From Acrocarpospora macrocephala (lineage in GTDB: Bacteria > Actinomycetota > Actinomycetes > Streptosporangiales > Streptosporangiaceae): 64,000 bases of DNA. A program made the translations under genes and the position numbers. Numbering within the stretch: position 1 is the stretch's first letter; each line of letters starts with the position of its first letter. Positions 54,034 to 64,000 of this stretch are shown here, piece by piece. The stretch spans positions 62,001-126,000 of the forward strand of contig NZ_BLAE01000036.1 of assembly GCF_009687865.1 (NCBI RefSeq). The letters are read 5' to 3'. The notes under the pieces were generated by a model. It was given only the letters and a program-made list of their open reading frames with translations. It made no database searches and had not been told where the DNA came from.

Positions 54034-56087
54034 CGGTTGAACTCCTTGCTCACGGGGGCGACGGAGATGACCATCTCGCCGTACGGGCCGACTCTGAGGG
54101 TGTCGCCAGCGTGCAGGACCGTCGTCGCCGTGTGCTCCGCGATCACTGCGGGACCTTGGATGACGTCGCCTGCCAGCAGGGACTCGCGGGTGTGGAGGTC
54201 GTAGCGGACCTCTGGACGGTCGTCGGACAGGTACACCGCCCTGGTGCCCTCCGGGCGGAGGTCGCCGGCCGTTCGCTCCGCGATCAGCGGGAGCGCCGGC
54301 TTGTCCACCGAGCCCGCCGCGCGCAGCCGCAGCGTGGTGACCTCGATCGGGTCGTCCATGGTGTGGCCGTACTGCCGCTCGTGCAGGCGGGCGAAGCTCG
54401 CCTCGACGGCCCCGGCCATGTCGCCGGTCCCGGCGGGGAAGGACACGGTGACGGAGTGCTCCTGGCCGGAGTAGCGGACGTCGAGGCTGCGGACCAGCGT
54501 GCGGCGCTCCGCGCCGAATCCCTCCGCGGCCAGAAGCGCCTCCGCCTCCCGCTCCATCTCGCGGTAGGAGGAGTCCACCGCCGCGGGGTCGAGCCCGGCC
54601 AGCGGTGACACGGAGGTGCGGGCGAAGTCGTACTGCACGTCGGCCATGAGCATCCCGAAGGCCGAGAAGGCACCCTGACCCGGCGGCACGACGACGGTGG
54701 GGATGCCCAGCTCGCGGGCCACGTCGACGGCGACGAGGCCGCCGCCCCCGCCGAAGGACAGCAGGGCGAAGTCCTTGGGATCGCGGCCCAGCTCGACGGT
54801 GATGGCGCGGACGGCACCGGTGATCTTCGTGTTGGAGATGCGGATGACGCCGCGGGCGAGGGCCTTGATGCTCATGTCGAGCGCGGTGGCGATTGGCTGC
54901 AGCGCCTTGTCCGCCAGCTCGGCGTCCAGGGTCAGCCTGCCGCCCAAGGGGGTCTCACCGCCCAGGTAGCCGAGGGCCAGCGCCGCGTCGGTGAAGGTGG
55001 GCGCGGTGCCGCCCCTGCCGTAGGACGCGGGTCCCGGCGCGGCCCCGGCGCTCTGCGGCCCGACCTGCAGGCCGCCGGCCTCGTCCAGCCAGGCGATCGA
55101 GCCGCCGCCCGCCCCGATCGTGTGGATGTACAGGGACGGCGTGTTGATGGGCAGCTGCTCGAATTCGGCGCCCTGGTACAGGACCGGCTCGCCGTCGAGG
55201 ATCAGGGACGCGTCGAGGCTGGTGCCGCCCATGTCGATGGTGATGAGGTTGGGCCGGCCCAGGATCCGCGACAACGCGGCCGCGCCGATGACCCCGCCGG
55301 CGGGCCCGGACAGAATCAGGCTGACCGGCTGCTCCCGGGCCGCGGCGGCGGTCATCGCGCCCCCGCCGGAACGCGTCATGAGGAAGCGCCCGTCGAATCC
55401 GCCCGCGGCGAGCTCGCCCTCCAGCGTGTGCAGGTACTGGCGGACGATGGGCTTCACGTAGGCGTCCAGGACCGCCGTGCTCGTGCGCTCGTACTCGCGG
55501 TACTCCCGCGACAGCTCGTGTGACAGCGTGACCGCCACCTGGGGCGCCACCTCGGCGAGCACCTCGCGCATCCGCAGCTCGTGCGCGGGGTTGGCGTACG
55601 AGTGCAGGAAGGCCACCGCCACCGACCGGTACCCGCGCTCCGCGACGAGGGCCGCCACCCGGCGGGCGTCCTCCAGGTCGAGCGGAGTGTGCACCGTGCC
55701 GTCGAACCGGCTCCGCTCGACGACCTCGTACGTGTCGTAGCGTTCGAGCAGCGCGGCCGGCTTGCGGTAGGTGATGTCGTAGTTGGTCCGCCGGTCGGTA
55801 CGGCCGAGCAGGTAGACGTCGCGGAACCCGTTCGTGCCGATGACGGCCGTACGGGCTCCGGTGCGGGTGAGGAGCGCGTTCAGCCCGAGGGTCGTGCCGT
55901 GGGTGAACATCCCGATGTCCGCCATGGGCGCCTGTGCCACCGCGAAGGCGTTCATCACGCCCCGGGTCGGCGCGTCCGGCGTGGTGGGGACCTTGTCGAA
56001 ACGCAGCTCGCCGGTGCCGGGGATCAGCTCGACCACGTCCGTGAACGTTCCTCCGACGTCGATCGCGAGCCTGCTCGTCTTGCTCAT
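54030..56087 (-). CDS. hyuA: Hydantoinase/oxoprolinase-family subunit A
   Basis: 685 residues from the ATG at 56087; the frame opens at 56186. ASKHA motifs: LAIDVGGTFTDVVELIPGTG, FTHGTTLGLNALLTRTGART, YREYERTSTAVLDAYVKPIV, LSGPAGGVIGAAALS, ITIDMGGTSLDASLILDG, IGAGGGSIAWLDEAG and LSFGGGGGLVAVDVA. It is the ATP-binding partner of the HyuB above, and the two overlap by ATGA. Length and motifs match its paralogue at 15587, but the operon context (molybdenum hydroxylase, amidohydrolase, importer) differs, so the two pairs probably act on different compounds. Confidence 0.9.
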   Translation of the reverse strand: MSKTSRLAIDVGGTFTDVVELIPGTGELRFDKVPTTPDAPTRGVMNAFAVAQAPMADIGMFTHGTTLGLNALLTRTGARTAVIGTNGFRDVYLLGRTDRRTNYDITYRKPAALLERYDTYEVVERSRFDGTVHTPLDLEDARRVAALVAERGYRSVAVAFLHSYANPAHELRMREVLAEVAPQVAVTLSHELSREYREYERTSTAVLDAYVKPIVRQYLHTLEGELAAGGFDGRFLMTRSGGGAMTAAAAREQPVSLILSGPAGGVIGAAALSRILGRPNLITIDMGGTSLDASLILDGEPVLYQGAEFEQLPINTPSLYIHTIGAGGGSIAWLDEAGGLQVGPQSAGAAPGPASYGRGGTAPTFTDAALALGYLGGETPLGGRLTLDAELADKALQPIATALDMSIKALARGVIRISNTKITGAVRAITVELGRDPKDFALLSFGGGGGLVAVDVARELGIPTVVVPPGQGAFSAFGMLMADVQYDFARTSVSPLAGLDPAAVDSSYREMEREAEALLAAEGFGAERRTLVRSLDVRYSGQEHSVTVSFPAGTGDMAGAVEASFARLHERQYGHTMDDPIEVTTLRLRAAGSVDKPALPLIAERTAGDLRPEGTRAVYLSDDRPEVRYDLHTRESLLAGDVIQGPAVIAEHTATTVLHAGDTLRVGPYGEMVISVAPVSKEFNR

Positions 56088-56118
56088 CGTGGTGTCAGCC
56101 TTCCTGTCTGAGAAATGG

Positions 56119-57015
56119 TCACAGCCCGTGCGCGGCGAGCACCGACTCGAGCACGTCCGCCGGCAGCCCGCGCCCGTCATCGGCACGCGGCCAGTGCACG
56201 GTGACCTCGTCGAATCCCAGCGCCGCCAGGCGGCCGAGGAAGTCCGCGTACCTGGCGGCGCTCTCGAACGGCCACCTCACGTCCAGCGCGAGCTGGACTA
56301 TCCGGCGCACAGATGCCGCCGCCCTGCCGGTGGCCTCGAGTTCCCGGGTCAGCGCCGCGCTCTGGTCGCCGATGGCCCGGAACCAGGATTCCGGGTCGAC
56401 CTGCCCCCCGTACGGGCCGTAGGTGACCCACGCCTGGCCGAAGCGCGCGGCCGATCGCAGCGCCCGCGGACCGGCGGCGGCCACCGTCAGCGGCACGCGC
56501 GGCCGCTGGACGCAACCGGGGATCTGGTGGGCGTCGACGGCGCTGAAACGCTCCCCCCGCAGAGTGGTCACCGGCTGGGTGAGCAGCTGGTCGAGCAGGC
56601 GGAGCCACTCGGCGAACCGCTCGGCTCGTTCGCGGCGGTCCCGCGGCGGGTCACCGAGGACGAGCGCGTCCGGGCCCTCGCTGCCCGCGCCGACGCCGAT
56701 GTCGAGCCGGCCGCCGCTGATCCGGTCGAGCGTCATGATCTCCTTGGCGAAGGTGACCGGATGCCGGAAGTTCGGCGTCGCCACCTGGGTGCCCAACCGC
56801 ACCCGGCTGGTGGCGACCGCGGCCGCGGCCAGCAGCGGCACGCTGGCGTACCAGGGCCGTTCCCGCAGTGCCGGCCAGGTCAGGTGGTCGTAGGTCCATA
56901 CCGTACGCAGGCCCGCGGCCTCGGCCTGCTGGACGTCGGCGATGAAGGCGGCGGGGGGATCACGGTCGGGAAGGACGAGAGCCGACAGGGCGAGCAACGG
57001 GCTTTCTCCATTCAA
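56119..57015 (-). CDS. Luciferase-like (LLM-class) F420/flavin-dependent oxidoreductase
   Basis: 298 residues. Bacterial-luciferase-fold motifs: DVQQAEAAGLRTVWTYDHLT, VRLGTQVATPNFRHPVTFAK, IMTLDRISGGRLDIGVGAGS, RAERFAEWLRLLDQLLTQP and VPLTVAAAGPRALRSAARFG. In actinomycetes this group commonly uses F420, but the cofactor cannot be decided here. It lies 31 bases upstream of the HyuA start on the same strand and probably performs an oxidative step of the same catabolic route. Confidence 0.87.
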   Translation of the reverse strand: MNGESPLLALSALVLPDRDPPAAFIADVQQAEAAGLRTVWTYDHLTWPALRERPWYASVPLLAAAAVATSRVRLGTQVATPNFRHPVTFAKEIMTLDRISGGRLDIGVGAGSEGPDALVLGDPPRDRRERAERFAEWLRLLDQLLTQPVTTLRGERFSAVDAHQIPGCVQRPRVPLTVAAAGPRALRSAARFGQAWVTYGPYGGQVDPESWFRAIGDQSAALTRELEATGRAAASVRRIVQLALDVRWPFESAARYADFLGRLAALGFDEVTVHWPRADDGRGLPADVLESVLAAHGL

Positions 57016-57103
57016 TGGTGGCGAAGAGTCGGGGGCGCGCCGGCATGACGGCCCGTCGTCTCTGTTCGACCGGTCGCGGGAGAGGTGGATACGAGGAGCG
57101 CGG

Positions 57104-57787
57104 CTACCGGCGCCGGGGACGTTCTTCCCGGCCCGCCCAGCTGCCGCGCACGTGACCGATGTGGGCTTCGATCAACCGTTCGAGGCCATCGCGGTCGTCG
57201 GCCGCGATGAGGTCGAGCATCTGGATGTGTTCCAGCGCCGAGGCGTTCAGTTCGCCGGTCTCGGCGAGCCGGGTGAGCCCGAACAGCCGGGTCCTGGCCC
57301 GCAGCTCGCCGACCAGCGAGACCAGCTCCGCGTTGCCCGCCAGCGCGAGCAGTTCCAGGTGGAACCGGCGGTCGTCCTCGATGTAGGCGATCAGGTCTTT
57401 CTGCTGCGCGACGTCGACGATCCGCTGCGCCATCGGCCGCAGCCGGGCCAGGTCGCCGGCGGTCGCGACGCCGATCGCCTTCACGGTCGTGGGCACTTCG
57501 AGCAGCTGCCGTATCTCGGTGATGTCGTCGAGCTCCTGGTCGGACAGCTCGGTGGCCCGGAAACCCCGGTTGCGCACCGTCTCGACGAGGCCCTCCTTGA
57601 CCAGGTCGAGCATCGCCTCCCGGACCGGCGTGGCCGACACACCTAACTGCGCGGCGAGGGCGGGGGCGGAGTAGACCTCGCCGGGCCGCATCTGACCGGC
57701 CACGAGTGCCGCGCGCAGGGCGTGCGCGACCTGGTCGCGCACGCTGCGCCGCACCGCCAGGGTCGGCAGCTCCAACGACTCCGCCAT
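57104..57787 (-). CDS. GntR-family regulator with FCD domain
   Basis: 227 residues. The N-terminal GntR winged helix is VRDQVAHALRAALVAGQMRP followed by YSAPALAAQLGVSATPVREA and LVKEGLVETVRNRGF. The C-terminal FCD (FadR) domain is helical, with ITEIRQLLEVPTTVKAIGVA, RRFHLELLALAGNAELVSLV and AHIGHVRGSW. FCD regulators bind organic or sugar acids and usually repress neighbouring catabolic genes. It is embedded in the minus-strand cluster and likely controls it. Confidence 0.9.
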   Translation of the reverse strand: MAESLELPTLAVRRSVRDQVAHALRAALVAGQMRPGEVYSAPALAAQLGVSATPVREAMLDLVKEGLVETVRNRGFRATELSDQELDDITEIRQLLEVPTTVKAIGVATAGDLARLRPMAQRIVDVAQQKDLIAYIEDDRRFHLELLALAGNAELVSLVGELRARTRLFGLTRLAETGELNASALEHIQMLDLIAADDRDGLERLIEAHIGHVRGSWAGREERPRRR

Positions 57788-57839
57788 GACGCACCTTTCC
57801 CAAGCCGCACGGGATCTCCCCGGACCATGCTGACACGAG

Positions 57840-58736
57840 TTACCGGCACCCGGCGGCGACCGCCCGCTCCGTGGCTTCCCGCACGGCGCGCTCCTGCTCG
57901 CCGGTCAGCGGCACGCGCGGCGGCCGGCACGGCCCGCCATAGCGCCCCACGATGTCCATCGACAGCTTGATCGCCTGCACGAACTCGACCTTCGAGTCCC
58001 AGCGCAGGAGCGGGTGCAGCAACCGGTACAGCGGAAGGGCCGTGGCCAGGTCGCCCGCGGCGGCCGCGTCGAACAGCTCCACGCAGGAGCGCGGCAGCGC
58101 GTTCGGGTATCCCGAGATCCAGCCCGGCGCCCCGGCGAGGACCAGTTCCAGGGTGACGTCGTCGGAACCGGCGAGAACGTCCAGGTCCGGGGCGAGCTCG
58201 GCGATCTGGTAGATCCGCCGGACGTCGCCGGAGAACTCCTTGACACCCACGATGAGGCCCTCGGCGTGCAGCCGGGCGAGCAGCGCCGGGGAGAGATCGA
58301 CCTTGGTGTCGATGGGATTGTTGTAGGCGACCACCGGCACGCCGGCCTTCGCGACCTCCCGGTAATGGTCGACGACGGCGCGCTCGTCGGCCCGGTAGGC
58401 GTTCGGCGGCAGGAGCATCACGGCCGGGCAGCCGGCCTCGGCCGCGTCCTCGGCCCACCGGCGCGCTTCCAGGGCGCCGTACGCGGCGATGCCGGGCATC
58501 ACGGTGAAACCGTCGGGGGCGGCGTCGAGGGCCACCCGCACGACCGAGCGGCGCTCGTCGTCGGTGAGGGTCTGGTACTCCCCCAGTGACCCGTTCGGAG
58601 TCACGCCGTCGCAGCCCTCGGCGGCGAGCCACCGGATGTGCTCGGCGTAACGCTCGAGGTCGACATCGAGCCGGTCGTCCATCGGCAGCGCCGCGGCCAC
58701 CAGCACGCCGTGCCAGGGCTTCAGTCGCGCTCGCAT
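57840..58736 (-). CDS. Dihydrodipicolinate synthase/N-acetylneuraminate lyase (DapA) family aldolase
   Basis: 298 residues from the ATG at 58736 with GGGAG 7 bases upstream. Motifs: GVLVAAALPMDDRLDVDLER, GVTPNGSLGEYQTLTDDER, VMPGIAAYGALEARRWAEDA, VPVVAYNNPIDTKVDLSP (catalytic Tyr) and GLIVGVKEFSGDVRRIYQIA (Schiff-base Lys). The GSLGE in place of GTTGE and the catabolic setting argue against lysine synthesis. It more likely cleaves or dehydrates a keto-acid intermediate of this pathway. Confidence 0.87.
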   Translation of the reverse strand: MRARLKPWHGVLVAAALPMDDRLDVDLERYAEHIRWLAAEGCDGVTPNGSLGEYQTLTDDERRSVVRVALDAAPDGFTVMPGIAAYGALEARRWAEDAAEAGCPAVMLLPPNAYRADERAVVDHYREVAKAGVPVVAYNNPIDTKVDLSPALLARLHAEGLIVGVKEFSGDVRRIYQIAELAPDLDVLAGSDDVTLELVLAGAPGWISGYPNALPRSCVELFDAAAAGDLATALPLYRLLHPLLRWDSKVEFVQAIKLSMDIVGRYGGPCRPPRVPLTGEQERAVREATERAVAAGCR

Positions 58737-58789
58737 GCTTGCTCCCATCATTGATTGCGGAATACTCGACCCGGGCGCCGTACCCGTGG

Positions 58790-59751
58790 TCATCTGCCTC
58801 TCCTCGTCGCGCTCAGCGCGACGGCGGCGAGGATGACGACGCCGGTCGTCAGATCTTTGAAGAACGGGTTGGCGTTGAGGATGTCGAACCCGTTGTCGAT
58901 GAGGGCCAGCAGGTACACGCCGCACACGGACCGCCAGATCGCGCCGATGCCGCCGTAGATGCTGGTGCCGCCGAGGATGACGGCGGCGATGGCCAGCAGT
59001 TGCAGGCCGTTTCCGGCCTGGGGCTGGCCGCTGCCGATGCGGGACACGCCGATGGCCGCGGCGATCCCGGCCGCCAGACCGCTGTAGAGAAAGGTGTACA
59101 GCTTGACCCGGTCGACCCGGATACCGGAGAGTTCGGCCGCCTCGGGGTTGCCGCCGACCGACAGCACGTACCGGCCGAAGGTGGTGTAGTTGAGCAAGAA
59201 CCCGGACACCAGCGCGAAGGCGCCCAGGATGAGCACGGCGTAGTAGACGGGACCGACGCCGCCCCGGCCCAGCGCCGTGAACGAGCCGTCGCCGACACTG
59301 ATCAGGAAGCCGCCGGTGATGAGCACGGCCAGACCGCCGTAGACCAGGCTCGAGGCCAGCGTCGCCAGGAACGAGTGAATCTTGAGGCGGGTGATCGAGA
59401 GCCCGTTGATCAGGCCGAGGATCGCTCCGACGGCGGGCGCCGAGAGCAGGCCCAGCACGGGGCTGCCCAGGCGGACCGCGACCCACGCCGCGACGACGCC
59501 GGCGACGCTGAAGATGGCGCCGGTCGACAGGTCGAAGCCGCCGCAGATGACGACCAGGGTGCCCGCGACGGCGATGATCGCCAGCGGGGCGTTCTGGTTG
59601 AGGATGTTGATCAGGTTGGTCAGGGTCAGGAACGACGAGGTCGACACGCTCAGCGTCACGAACAACGCGACGAGCAGGATCAGGACCGCGTACTGGCGGA
59701 CGAAGGGCAGCACCTGGGCGGCCGCCGTCTCCGGCGTTGCGGACGTGCTCT

Positions 59752-59755
<4 letters not shown>
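58790..59755 (-). CDS. Sugar-type ABC transporter permease (RbsC family)
   Basis: 321 residues from the ATG at 59755, coupled to the ATPase stop (ATGA). Eight or more hydrophobic segments include QYAVLILLVALFVTLSVST and the signature VAGTLVVICGGFDLSTGAIF. The coupling loop is SVGGNPEAAELSGIRVDRVK, followed by IAAVILGGTSIYGGIGAIWR. It is the membrane subunit of the second CUT2-like importer in the window. It precedes the aldolase gene by about 50 bases. Confidence 0.91.
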
Positions 59756-61314
<1,559 letters not shown>

Positions 61315-61327
61315 GTCGTCGATCGGG

Positions 61328-62392
61328 TCAGTCGGACCACTCGCCGGAAAAATCGGGATACTGGCCGAGAATCTCCTTGGTGACGATGAGCGGCACGGGT
61401 CCCAGCTTGTTCGCGTCGACGACCGCGGTCACCGGCTTGCCCAGCACCGCGTTCACCGCCTGGTCCAGCGCGGCGCCGCCCATGCTGACCGGGAAGTTCA
61501 CGAGGTCGGCGGCCCACTTGCCCGCCCGCACCTGCTTGATCGCCTCGGTGTTGCCGCCACCGCCGGTGACGTACATCTTCGAGAGATCCAGCCCCGCGCT
61601 CTCCAGCGCGATCTGCGCGCCGGTGGTCTGCTGGTCGGCGTTCGAGAGCACGGCGTCCAGCTTCGGATTCGCCTGGAGGATGTTCTGCATCGCCTTCAGC
61701 GACGTGTCGCGGTCGTAGTTGCCCTGACCGGTCGCGACGACCTTGATGTTGCTGTGCTGCTCGAGGACCGACTGGTAGGCCTTGTAACGCAGGTTGTCGA
61801 ACGGGAACTGCAGCTGGCCGATCAGGATCGCGACATTGCAGGGGTCCTTCCCCTCGCAGTACGTCACCACGCCTTCGGCCTGCGCCTTGGCGTCCGTCTC
61901 GGCGTTCGAGGCGACGGTGGAGACGACACCGGGCGTCTGAGGGGTCATCTCGGTCAGGTTGGGCCCAATGGGGAACAGGACCGTCACGACCGGAACCTTC
62001 GCCTGAGCCGCGGCCGGAACCGCCGCCGCGACGCCGACGTTGTCGTTGGGCACGATGACGATGCCGTCGAACTTGCCCTGGCCGGCCACGTTCTGCAGCT
62101 GGTTGAACTGCGTCTGGCTGTCGAACTTGCCGTCGAAGATGGTCACCTCGACGTCGCCGAGCTTCTTCGCCTGCGCGAGCGCGCCGTCGTAGACGGCCTT
62201 GTTGAAGCCGTTCTGGCTGGACGCGGCCAGCAGCGCTATCCGTACCGGGCCGGTGTGCTTGGCCTGCTCCCCGGCGGCCGAGCTCGCCGTCTGGGAGCCG
62301 GTGACGTCAGAGTTGCAGGCGGCCAGCGAGAAGCTGAGCGCGGCAGCCGCGAGAACCGCGAGACCGCTGCGGCGAAGTGGACGTCCTGACAC
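61328..62392 (-). CDS. Substrate-binding lipoprotein of the second ABC importer
   Basis: About 354 residues from the GTG at 62392, chosen because GAGGT lies 6 bases upstream; an ATG at 62416 is also open. The lipoprotein signal ends FSLAACNS. The mature type I binding fold shows IALLAASSQNGFNKAVYDGA, FDGIVIVPNDNVGVAAAVPA, KVPVVTVLFPIGPN, LDAVLSNADQQTTGAQIALE and TGGGGNTEAIKQVRAGKWAA. CUT2-type proteins bind small sugars, autoinducers or, in some cases, other polar metabolites. The ligand here is unknown. Confidence 0.9.
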   Translation of the reverse strand: MSGRPLRRSGLAVLAAAALSFSLAACNSDVTGSQTASSAAGEQAKHTGPVRIALLAASSQNGFNKAVYDGALAQAKKLGDVEVTIFDGKFDSQTQFNQLQNVAGQGKFDGIVIVPNDNVGVAAAVPAAAQAKVPVVTVLFPIGPNLTEMTPQTPGVVSTVASNAETDAKAQAEGVVTYCEGKDPCNVAILIGQLQFPFDNLRYKAYQSVLEQHSNIKVVATGQGNYDRDTSLKAMQNILQANPKLDAVLSNADQQTTGAQIALESAGLDLSKMYVTGGGGNTEAIKQVRAGKWAADLVNFPVSMGGAALDQAVNAVLGKPVTAVVDANKLGPVPLIVTKEILGQYPDFSGEWSD

Positions 62393-62467
62393 GGGCACCT
62401 CACAAAGTTGTGGCATGTCGACGACCTCGACGGATCTTTCCTCGGTGCCCTCGACGGGGAGGTCAGT

Positions 62468-62496
62468 ACAATGTCACACTGCAACTGCCCCGTCAA
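62468..62496 (-). promoter_or_regulatory. Possible promoter of the importer operon
   Basis: On the minus strand TTGACG (62496-62491) and CATTGT (62473-62468) are 17 bases apart, about 75 bases before the binding-protein GTG. The segment CAGT-N10-ACTG over the -10 is a short inverted repeat that could bind the FCD regulator. The intergenic gap to the 2Fe-2S gene is about 220 bases. Confidence 0.4.
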
Positions 62497-62613
62497 CGAC
62501 TCCGGCCCGTCGCCTCCCAGCAGGAGCGGTACATGACCGATTCACCCCCCACCACCTGCGGCACCGGTGGTCGTGGCCACCTCGTCAGGCCCGATCCCGC
62601 GACGTCGCCGCGA

Positions 62614-63081
62614 TCACCGCCCCAGGCGTGCGTCGCGTACCGCGCGTACGGCCTTGAGGATGTTCACGTAGCCGGTGCAGCGGCAGAGGTTGCCGGCGAG
62701 GCCGCGCCGGATCTCGTCGTCAGATGGATCCGGGTTCTGTGCCAGCAGGTGGCGGACGGACATCACCATGCCGGGTGTGCAGTATCCGCACTGCATGCCC
62801 TGGGCGGCGATGAAGGCTTCCTGAATGTCGTCGACTTCGGGGGGTGTCCGGCCGTCCTCGACGGTACGGATCGTCCGGCCGTCTGCTTCCGCGGCGAGCA
62901 GGCAGCATGATTTGACCGTGAGCCCGTCGAGGCTGAGTGTGCATGCTCCGCAGCTCGCGGATCGGCACCCCACGTGGGCGCCGGTCAACCGGGCCCGCTC
63001 GCGGATCGCGTCGATCAGGGTTTCCCGAGGGTCGACATCCCAGGTGACGACTTCGCCGTTCACCTCGACTGAGATCAGCAT
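62614..63081 (-). CDS. Molybdenum hydroxylase small subunit, 2Fe-2S (CoxS/XdhC type)
   Basis: 155 residues, the standard length. The N-terminal plant-type ferredoxin cluster is HVGCRSASCGACTLSLDG with a fourth Cys in KSCCLLAAEADG. The C-terminal helical cluster is QCGYCTPGMVMSVRHLL and GNLCRCTGYVNILKAVRAV. It passes electrons between the molybdenum and FAD subunits of a xanthine-dehydrogenase or CO-dehydrogenase-like hydroxylase. It overlaps the FAD subunit gene by 7 bases. Gene order is large, FAD, 2Fe-2S in the direction of transcription. Confidence 0.93.
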   Translation of the reverse strand: MLISVEVNGEVVTWDVDPRETLIDAIRERARLTGAHVGCRSASCGACTLSLDGLTVKSCCLLAAEADGRTIRTVEDGRTPPEVDDIQEAFIAAQGMQCGYCTPGMVMSVRHLLAQNPDPSDDEIRRGLAGNLCRCTGYVNILKAVRAVRDARLGR

Positions 63082-63887
63082 GGCTGTTCCTCCCGCGCGT
63101 GTCGAAGCACGCGCGCCGCGAAGTTCCTGGCCATGGCTCGCCGGTAGGGCGCCGGGTTGTGCGCGTCGCCGAAAGGCCGGCCGGCGCAGGCCTCATCGAC
63201 TGCGTCGAGTGTCGCGGCCAGGTCGAATTCGCGGCCCAGTTCCACGATCACCGGTGTGGGTGTCGCGCCGCCGACGGCGAGCCGGCCGCGATCCGGCATG
63301 AGAACAGCCGCGGCGGTGATGGTCGGCGCGGCGCCCTGAACCCGGAAGTACCTCTCGAACGCGGTTCGCCCGCCGCTGGTGGACGGCACTTCAACCGCGA
63401 CGATCACCTCGTCGCGCGCCAGATCCGTACGCCGGAGCCCGAGCACGAAACGATCGAAGGCCACTTCTCGCGAGCCCCGCCGGCTGGCGACGACCACCCT
63501 CGCGCCGAGTGCCGTCAACGCGGTGACGTAATCGGCGCCGGCGTTGCCGTATGCCGCGACTCCGCCGATGGTGCCGCGATTGCGTACTTGAACGTCTCCG
63601 ATGCCCGCGGCGGCCGTGGCGAGGATGGGCACGTGCTCGGCCACGATCGGGTCGGAGGCTATCTCGGAGTGGGTGGCCATCGCGCCGAAGCGAACGGAGT
63701 CTCCCGAGCGTGCGATACCCCGCAGTGCCGGAATGCCGCTGAGCGAGACGATTTTGCCGGCGCGGCCGATGCCCCGGTTGAGCAGCGGCATGATCGTCAT
63801 CCCGCCGGCCAGGATCGTCGCCTCGCCGTCGAGTTCGGTGAGGAGCTCTGGAAGAGTCCGCGGAGCGGCGAAGGACGCCGGCATCAT
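63075..63887 (-). CDS. Molybdenum hydroxylase FAD-binding subunit (CoxM type)
   Basis: 270 residues from the ATG at 63887, which overlaps the large-subunit stop (ATGA); the frame opens at 63929. FAD-site motifs: EATILAGGMTIMPLLNRGIG and IGDVQVRNRGTIGGVAAYGNAGAD (the Gly-rich TIGG region). The C-terminal CO_deh_flav_C domain runs from RVQGAAPTITAAAVLMPDRG. It hydroxylates, with its partners, probably an N-heterocycle or aldehyde; the active-site sequence of the large subunit lies outside the window. Confidence 0.9.
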   Translation of the reverse strand: MMPASFAAPRTLPELLTELDGEATILAGGMTIMPLLNRGIGRAGKIVSLSGIPALRGIARSGDSVRFGAMATHSEIASDPIVAEHVPILATAAAGIGDVQVRNRGTIGGVAAYGNAGADYVTALTALGARVVVASRRGSREVAFDRFVLGLRRTDLARDEVIVAVEVPSTSGGRTAFERYFRVQGAAPTITAAAVLMPDRGRLAVGGATPTPVIVELGREFDLAATLDAVDEACAGRPFGDAHNPAPYRRAMARNFAARVLRHAREEQPC

Positions 63888-64000
63888 TCGCCTCGCCCGG
63901 CCGAGCGCGCGGTCTGAATGGCTGCCCACACCCGCGCGGGGGTGAATGGCATCGTCGTCATTCGTACCCCGAAGTCGGCGAGCGCGTCGTCGATCGCCGA
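63884..64000 (-). CDS. Molybdenum hydroxylase large subunit, C-terminal end (cut by window edge)
   Basis: 38 codons and a TGA enter from the right edge. They read IDDALADFGVRMTTMPFTPA, then RVWAAIQTARSAGRGE and stop. The pattern D-A-L-x-x-x-G-V...MP.TPxRVW.AI is the usual C-terminus of CoxL/XdhA-type molybdopterin subunits. The stop overlaps the FAD subunit start. The rest of the gene, including the catalytic Glu, lies beyond the window. Confidence 0.8.
   Translation of the reverse strand, partial: SAIDDALADFGVRMTTMPFTPARVWAAIQTARSAGRGE

Noticed and set aside
57840-58736. DapA-family protein as the lysine-biosynthetic enzyme
   Set aside because: Motif differences (GSLGE) and placement between an importer and an FCD regulator point to a catabolic aldolase.

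Overview
The window is high-G+C DNA with GTG and TTG starts, ATGA-coupled genes, a SARP-type regulator, an F420-type luciferase-like oxidoreductase and many sugar ABC systems. This points to a soil actinomycete. A Streptosporangiales-like genus such as Nonomuraea or Actinomadura would fit, but that placement is inference. No rRNA, tRNA, CRISPR array, origin or intact insertion sequence was found.

Layout. (1) 1-7741: a divergent XRE regulator, then a tight run of an SAH-hydrolase-like NAD protein, a P-loop nucleotide kinase, GT8, APH kinase, GT2, PIG-L deacetylase and GT4, facing a second APH-fold kinase. It looks like an undescribed amino-sugar glycoconjugate or small-molecule pathway. (2) 7742-12030: a patchy zone with a lower-G+C orphan gene, a DUF4118 membrane sensor fragment, a transposase tail, a GyrB-like ATPase fragment, a YchJ-type protein and a broken acyl-CoA thioesterase. 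(3) 12228-22761: a GAF/PucR regulator followed by HMG-CoA reductase, HyuA, HyuB fused to an acetone-carboxylase-gamma-like tail, a CaiB-type CoA-transferase, an enoyl-CoA hydratase and HMG-CoA lyase. All converge on HMG-CoA, suggesting catabolism of mevalonate or of a branched C5/C6 acid or ketone, with a biotin-independent carboxylation step.

(4) 22762-34558: a secreted DUF1593 (Sde182-like) hydrolase and an operon of TIM-barrel isomerase, split transketolase, FGGY kinase, DUF2291, RbsA/C/B-type ABC importer and SorC regulator. The enzyme set matches the known D-apiose to apulose-4-phosphate route. A near-identical palindromic operator precedes both transcription units. (5) 34581-40270: a PrpE-like acyl-CoA synthetase and a PadR-ABC-FtsX permease operon. 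(6) 40730-44170: a lower-G+C island with an SPL-like radical SAM protein, an HD-domain protein and a convergent unknown protein. (7) 44649-51079: an alpha/beta hydrolase, a large SARP/ATPase regulator and a secreted GH31 glycosidase.

(8) 51092-64000, minus strand: a second catabolic cluster. In order of transcription it holds a molybdenum hydroxylase (large subunit cut by the window edge, FAD subunit, 2Fe-2S subunit), a sugar-type ABC importer, a DapA-family aldolase, a GntR/FCD regulator, a luciferase-like monooxygenase, HyuA, HyuB and an amidohydrolase. This suggests uptake, hydroxylation and ATP-dependent ring opening of a cyclic amide or similar substrate.

Most of the window is carbon-source catabolism, each module with its own regulator. 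The least explained parts are regions 1, 3 and 6.
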